Below are positions 61,201-64,000 of a stretch of DNA of 64,000 nt, in pieces. The notes below the pieces were generated by a model. It worked only from the letters and a program-made list of their open reading frames with translations, was not told the DNA's origin and did no database searches. The stretch is from assembly GCA_964023275.1 (NCBI GenBank), contig OZ029925.1:11925184-11989183 (forward strand). The letters run 5' to 3'. The position numbers were made by a program, and so were the translations under genes. The stretch's first letter is position 1, and each line of letters starts with the position of its first letter. This stretch comes from Norana najaformis (taxonomy: Eukaryota; Annelida; Clitellata; Crassiclitellata; Hormogastridae).

Positions 61201-61548
61201 TTTATTAAAGAAATTTATTAAGAAAATAACTGCAACTTTTAAATAACATAAAGTAATCAAAATTATTCCAATAAAAAATTAACTTTTAAATAATATAAAC
61301 TAATCAAAATTATTCCAATCAAAATATGTGGACAATTTTTAATTAACTTTAACAAAATATCTGGAAGTTTTAAAACCACAAAAAGAAAAAACTATTCTAA
61401 AATGCATGCACTCAAATCTTACGGGGTTGTAGTTGATAGCAGCTGGTTTTCTGCGCCTCTTCTGGGTAGAATGACATGACGGAGATGGATTCTCTTCACT
61501 CCGTGTGTCGGTGCTCTGACTACGACGTCTCTTACGAGCTGGAGGCAT
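31261..61548 (-). CDS. PBRM1: Polybromo-1 / BAF180, PBAF chromatin-remodelling subunit
   Basis: PBRM1 is the chromatin-reading subunit of the PBAF SWI/SNF complex. 36 coding exons in transcript order (high to low): 61548-61423, 60596-60499, 60285-60138, 59510-59112, 56718-56647, 55239-55093, 54496-54329, 53892-53690, 52886-52731, 52288-52219, 51685-51587, 51241-51182, 50542-50366, 50011-49883, 49192-49017, 44435-44306, 44029-43862, 43118-42978, 42776-42682, 42448-42406, 41721-41635, 41089-40802, 40418-40336, 39707-39569, 38816-38715, 38371-38297, 37538-37292, 37042-36964, 36552-36282, 35660-35589, 35201-35040, 34489-34367, 33951-33768, 33039-32794, 31986-31866, 31486-31261. Total 1769 codons (human about 1630-1690). 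Six bromodomains (about 43-140, 300-400, 475-595, 625-720, 752-860, 875-985); the acetyl-lysine Asn is present in 2-5 ('AKTFNEPGS', 'AKQYNMEES', 'ARHYNEEGS', 'ACRYNEPES') but not in 1 or 6, as in human. Two BAH domains (about 1073-1190, 1270-1395), an HMG box (about 1470-1530), a Pro-rich region and C-terminal 'ALWALRDLMLRDAL'. Donors of exons 4 (GTTTTC) and 22 (GTTTGG) are weak; exon 25 uses GC. Confidence 0.94.
31500..31760. repeat. 'gtaaggcaaggtaaag' array in the last PBRM1 intron
   Basis: Degenerate AAGGTA/AAGGCA pentamer array starting 14 bp before the last exon (genomic right side). In PBRM1 sense it reads TACCTT and extends the polypyrimidine tract. Confidence 0.75.
32275..32560. repeat. 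(TAA)n/(TAG)n trinucleotide tract
   Basis: Interrupted TAA, TAG and TAAT repeats in PBRM1 intron 34, interspersed with 'aggatcattt'-type SINE-like tails near 32600. Confidence 0.8.
33100..33620. repeat. Degenerate 'agcaacacagcaaacggttaaaaa' repeat in PBRM1 intron 33
   Basis: About ten or more diverged units of roughly 38-45 bp built on 'gagcaacatagcaaacgg' and 'ttaaaaaa' fill most of the intron after the Pro-rich exon 34. No exon is seen. Confidence 0.7.
34675..34860. repeat. (CATA)n microsatellite region
   Basis: Imperfect ACATACAT/ACAAACAT repeats in PBRM1 intron 31. Confidence 0.9.
34915..35032 (-). mobile_element. LINE 3' tail abutting a PBRM1 donor site
   Basis: 'ctaatctaatctaaagacttc', 'atagcaccattattataatg', 'ggcatcaatcgatggtcgc' and 'ccattggagaagc' form a clean minus-sense LINE tail, same sense as PBRM1. 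Its 5' side ends within about 10-20 bp of the exon 31 donor (exon boundary 35040), so the insertion point is almost at the splice site. The long runs quoted here are split by the block order. Confidence 0.75.
35210..35480. repeat. (ATC)n-rich interrupted trinucleotide tract
   Basis: 'catcatcaacctcattatca' type repeats throughout the 3' part of PBRM1 intron 30, ending 9 bp before exon 31. Open frames here are low-complexity artefacts. Confidence 0.8.
35800..36281. repeat. Minisatellite repeating the PBRM1 exon 29 splice donor
   Basis: About 14 diverged units of roughly 30-33 bp, of the form 'ccttgacctcaccttgaagta' plus 'ccctcatga'. The last unit is the exon 29/intron junction itself: in transcript sense each unit reads like CTTCAAGGTGAGGTCA, and the real donor is CTCAAG|GTGAGGTCAGG at 36282. 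The array therefore looks like an amplification of the junction. Confidence 0.75.
36590..36960. repeat. 'ggtaaggtatggta' array in PBRM1 intron 28
   Basis: Degenerate GGTAA/GGTAT pentamer array occupying nearly the whole 411-bp intron between exons 28 and 29, in antisense orientation to the gene. Confidence 0.8.
37140..37215. repeat. Copy of dispersed 'cagtcctctccttcgcc' repeat
   Basis: 'cttagctttggcacatagac', 'agtcctctccttcgccac', 'cttcccactgacagtgtat' match 42035-42115 and part of 14930-14985. Confidence 0.65.
37555..38280. repeat. 'atctaatctaatccaagatct' array in PBRM1 intron 26
   Basis: The whole 757-bp intron is made of longer, about 60-100-bp, diverged units built on 'gatctaat' and 'aaccttcgtttcgatcatga'. 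The repeated 'gatctaac...cctttgtttcgatcgtaatct' pattern (split here) is visible at least six times. Confidence 0.7.
38555..38660 (-). mobile_element. LINE 3' tail in PBRM1 intron 25
   Basis: 'gacttctatagcactgttac', 'ggtatcaatctgtggtcac' and 'gaagtgaaccatagtc' follow the minus-sense LINE tail order; it ends about 55 bp from the GC donor. Confidence 0.65.
38713..38714 (-). other. GC-AG intron donor after PBRM1 exon 25
   Basis: Exon 25 ends '...ATGAAGCCAGAG' and the intron starts GCAAGT. Joining GAG to the next exon (GGT TTC TTG GAT) gives 'KMKPEGFLDEDVYVCESRY', which matches human '...LCPENFRDEDVFVCESRY' without a gap. The only nearby GT (GTGTTA, 4 bp on) would break the frame. AG|GCAAGT is the perfect consensus for GC donors. 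Confidence 0.85.
38875..39090 (-). mobile_element. LINE 3' end in PBRM1 intron 24
   Basis: Minus-sense tail ('ctctaacttctacagcac', 'ggcatcaatcgatggtccc') followed by diverged polymerase C-terminal sequence ('agacgagtgttatgtttagac', 'gacaccaaagaactgac'), as in the copy at 46405-46900. Confidence 0.7.
39830..39965 (-). mobile_element. LINE 3' end, (TTACA)n-tailed, in PBRM1 intron 23
   Basis: The minus strand encodes 'SFSVNLKTHLFRSVG' and a stop, then the 'gcgcttttgagaggtacttg' tail and (TTACA)n repeats (plus strand 'aatgtattgtaatgtaac'). It is a relative of the copies at 1236 and 7790, different from the (GATTA)n-tailed family. Confidence 0.7.
40020..40300. repeat. AT-rich 'aatagataaataaata' tract
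   Basis: Imperfect GATAAATA tetramer-octamer repeats in PBRM1 intron 23, passing into 'attaatcaatcaatcatt' repeats. No exon is seen. Confidence 0.75.
41105..41560. repeat. 'aggtatggtaagg' pentamer array in PBRM1 intron 21
   Basis: Patches of degenerate GGTAA repeats (41110-41210, 41455-41560) around a 250-bp unrecognised segment. Confidence 0.65.
41800..42115. repeat. Tandem/dispersed repeat 'gcttagcttcggcacatgagg'
   Basis: Three diverged units of about 110 bp ('agcttagcttcggcacatga', 'tgcttagcctcagcatacaa', 'tcttaacctcggcatatgag') end with the dispersed 'gccagtcctctcccctgatc' sequence. It lies in PBRM1 intron 20, non-coding. Confidence 0.65.
44700..44900 (+). mobile_element. tRNA-like SINE in PBRM1 intron 15
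   Basis: 'tatggccgattagatagag' and 'gcttggattgtaacgc' resemble a tRNA A-box/anticodon-arm region; the body 'agtaagtccttcactcac' and 'gctcaatgccatcgactg' is SINE-like and ends in (TAA)n at 44880-44905. The B box is not clear, so it is an old copy. Confidence 0.45.
45112..45178 (-). mobile_element. tRNA-derived SINE head in PBRM1 intron 15
   Basis: On the minus strand 'tggctgggtggctaatgcat' fits an A-box region and 'cacgggtttgaatccct' an intact B box (GGTTTGAATCC), at about tRNA spacing. No acceptor stem pairs, so it is a SINE head rather than a tRNA gene. Confidence 0.5.
45715..46165. repeat. (TAA)n/(TAG)n tracts
   Basis: Several interrupted trinucleotide tracts (45725-45775, 45925-46040, 46135-46155) in PBRM1 intron 15, separated by sequence with 'gggatcatttctacatagg'-like SINE tail motifs. 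Confidence 0.75.
46405..46910 (-). mobile_element. LINE 3' end (CR1/L2-like) in PBRM1 intron 15
   Basis: The largest minus-sense copy in the gene: tail 'gtaatctaatgacttcac' with '(GATTA)n' side, then diverged polymerase C-terminal sequence containing the counterparts of 'RSKFKTHLFQLA' and 'LWN' segments seen at 29340-29700, on to 'gattctttgttcaatgggtaa'. Frame is not preserved. Confidence 0.7.
47400..47680. repeat. Two diverged direct repeats, about 175 bp apart
   Basis: 'tttaaatcactagttcagatt' (about 47498) and 'tgaaatcactagctcagatt' (about 47630) anchor two diverged copies that also share 'gagaagcaacttttaac' / 'gagaagtagttttaatg' and a preceding 'tggtaaggaaaag'. It lies in PBRM1 intron 15. 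Confidence 0.55.
48370..48512. repeat. Minisatellite, 20-bp 'ttaacatttactgaagtat' unit
   Basis: Three near-perfect 20-bp units at 48379-48440 followed by three or four diverged 'aaaatttactgaa' units, in PBRM1 intron 15. Confidence 0.85.
48590..49014. mobile_element. SINE-like dispersed repeat ending at a PBRM1 donor
   Basis: A non-coding repeat with 'gattttccagagatctgctt' (shared with 15010-15040) ends in 'ttcctgagggatcatt' followed by 'caccttgggaaaaa' and (ATA)n. The last 60 bp 'ttcctgagggatcattttta' are then repeated once more, right up to the exon 15 donor at 49016-49015. Tails of this type also occur near 32600 and, inverted, near 7150. Confidence 0.55.
50555..51180. repeat. 'ggtaaggtatggta' array in PBRM1 intron 12
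   Basis: A degenerate GGTAA/GGTAT/GGCAT pentamer array of about 600 bp fills the intron between exons 12 and 13, antisense to the gene. In transcript sense it is a continuous TACC/TTACC pyrimidine-rich stretch. Confidence 0.85.
51785..52200. repeat. Degenerate 'taataacaatgtataacaga' repeat in PBRM1 intron 10
   Basis: About 15 diverged units of 25-30 bp built on 'gattaataacaatgaataaca' (split) fill the intron. The long minus-strand frame over it is a repeat artefact. Confidence 0.75.
52945..53650 (+). mobile_element. LINE 3' tail interrupted by a 541-bp foldback element
   Basis: The outer tail 'ttcaggtttctctgacctg', 'atttcaaccaggcatctcc', [insertion], 'gaagtaactatcgattgat', 'ttcattagattagaatta' is a plus-sense LINE tail of the family at 62560-62715. 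The insertion is described separately (53014-53554). Confidence 0.8.
53014..53554. mobile_element. Foldback element with C/G-run arms and 7-bp target duplication
   Basis: The left arm (about 53014-53115) contains 'aggacaataacccccc', 'agacaataacccccc', 'cggacagtaaccccctata'. The right arm (about 53462-53554) is its reverse complement ('tatagggggttgctgtccgg', 'ggttattgtctggggggt'). Both ends are flanked by 'gattctt' (53007-53013 and 53555-53561), a target-site duplication. The interior holds a diverged direct repeat with 'acaattgggcacagag' at about 53196 and 53261. No protein is encoded. The 7-8-bp duplication suggests a hAT-type DNA transposon relative. Confidence 0.8.
53930..54255. repeat. 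Minisatellite 'tggtaccctatggtg'
   Basis: About 18-20 diverged units of 15-18 bp (GTGGTACCCTATG / GTGGTACACCACA) fill PBRM1 intron 7 up to 60 bp from exon 7. Confidence 0.85.
54515..55085. repeat. 'aaggtaagctaaagtaa' patches and a LINE tail fragment in PBRM1 intron 6
   Basis: Degenerate pentamer patches at 54520-54575 and 54885-55080 flank non-coding sequence with a 'gaatattcgtatatcacc' / 'tttaaagaacttctcaaag' LINE tail at 54840-54880. Confidence 0.65.
55255..55790. repeat. Minisatellite 'gtgccacaagaggtgccatga'
   Basis: Diverged units of about 22 bp ('aggtgccatgaaagtgccac') dominate 55440-55780, with looser copies from 55260. It lies in PBRM1 intron 5. The open frames over it are repeat artefacts. 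Confidence 0.8.
56095..56565. repeat. Tandem array of LINE-tail-like units 'atttatatagcacctttaaa'
   Basis: About ten diverged units of 40-60 bp, each with 'tttatatagcacctttaaa' and 'ctctcaaaatcgctgaaa', lie head to tail in PBRM1 intron 5. The unit equals the terminal tail of the 'tttatatagcgcc' LINE family, so the tail was amplified locally. Confidence 0.75.
57370..57560 (-). mobile_element. LINE 3' end in PBRM1 intron 4
   Basis: The minus strand reads 'LKTCLFQL' at the polymerase end, then the tail down to 'gtgctatggagatgtcattag' (split) and (ATTAG)n. The tail itself stays open across 'EATVNLCLVHYDNGAME'. Confidence 0.7.
57565..57860. repeat. Tandem repeat, about 60-bp unit 'ctggttcagactatacc'
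   Basis: Five to six diverged units sharing 'attgctggctcagactatac' and 'ccactggaatgcattttcc' next to the LINE end. Long frames over it are artefacts. Confidence 0.7.
58880..59105. repeat. (CAGA)n-rich tract next to PBRM1 exon 4
   Basis: Interrupted 'gacagacaaaaagaca' repeats begin within 10 bp of the exon 4 donor (exon boundary 59112). In transcript sense they are CTGT/TCTG-rich. Confidence 0.85.
59865..60012. repeat. Minisatellite, about 36-bp 'gcattaatattcatagaa' unit
   Basis: Four diverged units ('aaagcattaatattcgtag', 'agtgcattgatattcataa', 'gatgcattaatattcatgg', 'agtgaattaaccttcatga') in PBRM1 intron 3. Confidence 0.75.
60930..61375. repeat. AT-rich degenerate repeat in PBRM1 intron 1
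   Basis: 'ataacaatttttaataaactt', 'ataattttaataaac', 'acaattttgaatcaactta' units of about 45-60 bp, very AT-rich. No exon is seen. Confidence 0.6.
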
Positions 61549-61589
61549 CTCCTGTAAAATAACCAAGTAACTTCTGTTGCTCCAGTCTC

Positions 61590-61895
61590 TACTGCACAAA
61601 GCACCAAGTGATGGTACACCAAAACCAAGCTACCATCAGGTCAATATCCAGAAGATCAGTCTACTAGGATGGCAAACTATGGTGGATAAGATTTATGAAA
61701 ACAATAAGTCTTAAGCTGAGAATGAGACAACACCAGCAACTGAGCAGAATGAACACATACAGGAAGAAAGTCCCAAAATCTAGGTCCAGCAACCGAATAA
61801 ATCTAGAACAGTTCTAGTCCTAGGTGTGATCACAGAAAGGCAGTCAGATGACCTGACAGAATAAGAACAAGTCTTGGAAATGCAGGCTGATTTTA
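61590..61895 (-). mobile_element. LINE polymerase C-terminal remnant (minus)
   Basis: Minus-strand translation gives 'GPRFWDFLPVCVHSAQLL' and 'SQLKTYCF', the LWN...LKTHLF end of CR1/L2-like polymerases. It is 40 bp upstream of the first PBRM1 coding exon and opposite in sense to the next LINE piece. Confidence 0.6.
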
Positions 61896-61899
61896 ATAA

Positions 61900-62715
61900 T
61901 TGTGGATGGCCAGAGTTCAATGTTTTATAAACCATAAGCCCCAATTTGAAACAAATTCTTTGCTGAACAGGAAACCAGTGCGAAGATTTAAGTACAAGGG
62001 TTATAGTCAGTTGAGTGGCTTACTTATTAATAGTACGGAATGTGCACGTAGTTTGGGTGTGGTGTTCGATTCCACCATGTCATTTTCTAACCATGTTCAG
62101 ATCATATGCAGAACAGCTCAATTTCACATACGAAATATTTGTATAATCCGACCTCCTTTGCCTCAAACTGTCTTAACCCAGCTGGCTAATGCATTGGTTT
62201 CCAGCAGATTTGACTACCGTAACTCACTACTTATTGGTATCATTAAGGCAGAGCTGCACAAACTACAAATTGTTCAAAACTCTCTTGCCAGAGCCACAAC
62301 AAAGATGCTTAAACAATCAGCACATCAAGTCAATATTATAATCCTTTCACTGGCTGACCATTGAGCAAAGAATTCATTTCAAAATCTGTCTTACAGTTCA
62401 CAAAGTTCTACATCTGAATGAGCTGACCTCTCTACACTCCATGTTCACCCTCACATTAATATTTTTGTTATATATATATATAGCACTCGATCAACGGACA
62501 CTGTGACTCTATCTGTGCCCATTACCCAAACAAACTCAAGATGTATCTCTTTCAACTTGCATACTGTACCCTGGCTTCTGGTTTCTCTGACCTATCGGAA
62601 TTCGACCTGAATTCTCCGACGGATTATGATTTCATAATGCGATTTGGACTCGAAGTGACCATCGACTGATGCCTTGGGCATTTTGACAGTGGTGCTATAG
62701 AAGTCTTTAGATTAG
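61900..62715 (+). mobile_element. LINE reverse transcriptase fragment with 3' tail (CR1/L2-like)
   Basis: Plus-strand frame 61900-62361 encodes 'ECARSLGVVFDSTMSFSNHV', 'RTAQFHIRNICIIRPPL', 'LVSSRFDYRNSLLIGI' and 'LHKLQIVQNSLARATTKM', the thumb region of CR1/L2-type LINE polymerases. Frame is lost after that; weaker matches continue ('LADH' region, an (TA)n at 62470-62481) to the tail 'ggcttctggtttctctgacc', 'gaagtgaccatcgactgatg', 'gtgctatagaagtctttag' and 'attagatta'. This is the longest LINE piece in the window and defines the (GATTA)-tailed family. Confidence 0.85.
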
Positions 62716-62899
62716 ATTATGCTCAGTCCGTAGTCCAACGACTGTGAGTTCAAGCCTGCCGAGCTACCACTCATGGTAAGCCAAATTACACTACATTAAA
62801 ATACCTACCACAGTATTGTTTCGTGTGGTGGTATATGCAGAAGAATGCTTGATCTGTAACCCAACGATTGTGGGTTCGAGCCTGCTGAAGTCTCTGTGT

Positions 62900-62900
<1 letters not shown>
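62716..62900 (+). mobile_element. Two tRNA-like SINE heads in tandem
   Basis: 'ctgtaacccaacgattgtgg' + 'gttcgagcctgct' (62850-62887) has a perfect B box GGTTCGAGCC. 'gtccaacgactgtgagttc' + 'aagcctgccgag' (62731-62765) is a diverged copy about 120 bp upstream. The A-box regions are poor and no tRNA fold is evident. They follow the LINE tail directly. Confidence 0.5.
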
Positions 62901-63676
<776 letters not shown>

Positions 63677-63890
63677 ATTGTATTATACTGAAACAGCACA
63701 TCTGTATCAACACCATGGCAGATTGTTAATGAAGTTTTCTTTCACAACGTTATTTATCTCCGGGTGTTTCATGTGAATTGGCAATTCGTTGTCAATTCAA
63801 AGGATTGGCCTCTTGCAACTACAGTCTGATCGGCGCCAACCGCTGATTCTTTAAACGGTTGATATTGGGACACAATGACGGGACACTTAC

Positions 63891-64000
63891 AGAAGCCACG
63901 CCTGTAATTAATGCCACTGCGGAGGCGACGCTGAAAATCAACGGCCAAAACAGAGCGGTCCCCGATACTATAAATATGCCTGAAAACCCTGCACATTTGT
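63891..64000 (-). promoter_or_regulatory. Candidate PBRM1 5' non-coding exon and core promoter
   Basis: The PBRM1 ATG exon starts at an acceptor (TTTTACAG|GAGATG, exon edge 61551), so a non-coding first exon must exist upstream. A strong donor GTAAGT (63890-63885, minus sense CTTCT|GTAAGTG) closes a GC-richer segment at 63891-63945. A TATA-like TATTTATAG is at about 63977-63969, 30-35 bp further upstream. This fits a promoter plus 5' UTR exon, but another upstream exon outside the window is equally possible. Confidence 0.35.

Overview
This is a 64 kb piece of an AT-rich animal nuclear genome. Genes are split into short exons with GT-AG introns, and introns and spacers are full of LINE 3' ends, short inverted-repeat elements and degenerate tandem repeats. 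The abundant LINE tails of the type 'tttatatagcgccttt' and the conserved gene set suggest a marine invertebrate, most likely a deuterostome (echinoderm, hemichordate or similar). The species cannot be named from sequence alone.

Four protein genes were reconstructed by eye, joining exons by reading phase and similarity to remembered human proteins. (1) TMEM38 (TRIC cation channel), minus strand, first two coding exons at 1058-2814; the rest was not found and presumably lies beyond the left edge. (2) PPP4R1 (protein phosphatase 4 regulatory subunit 1), plus strand, 4818-19492, 20 coding exons, 1192 codons. (3) A makorin (MKRN) E3 ubiquitin ligase, minus strand, 24011-28906, 7 exons, 466 codons. 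(4) PBRM1/polybromo (BAF180, PBAF chromatin remodeller), minus strand, 31261-61548, 36 coding exons, 1769 codons, with six bromodomains, two BAH domains and an HMG box. For the three complete genes every exon join keeps frame and the total is a multiple of three.

Layout: 1-1057 repeats and LINE debris; 1058-2980 TMEM38 start; 3.2-4.5 kb foldback element and microsatellites; 4.5-4.8 kb probable PPP4R1 promoter; 4.8-19.5 kb PPP4R1; 19.5-24 kb convergent spacer with tandem repeats and a CCAAT-rich block; 24-28.9 kb makorin; 28.9-30.2 kb spacer with a LINE 3' end and a foldback MITE; 30.2-61.6 kb PBRM1; 61.6-63.9 kb LINE, tRNA-like SINE heads and a long AT repeat; 63.9-64 kb candidate PBRM1 5' non-coding exon. 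TMEM38 and PPP4R1 are head to head, PPP4R1 and MKRN tail to tail, MKRN and PBRM1 in tandem. The genes do not form one pathway; this is ordinary neighbourhood.

I saw no new biological system. The most notable points are a GC-AG intron in PBRM1, a makorin lacking two of the usual CCCH zinc fingers, a single 1.45 kb acidic exon in PPP4R1, intronic minisatellites that repeat the adjacent 5' splice site, and several small inverted-repeat transposons, two of them nested in LINE tails.
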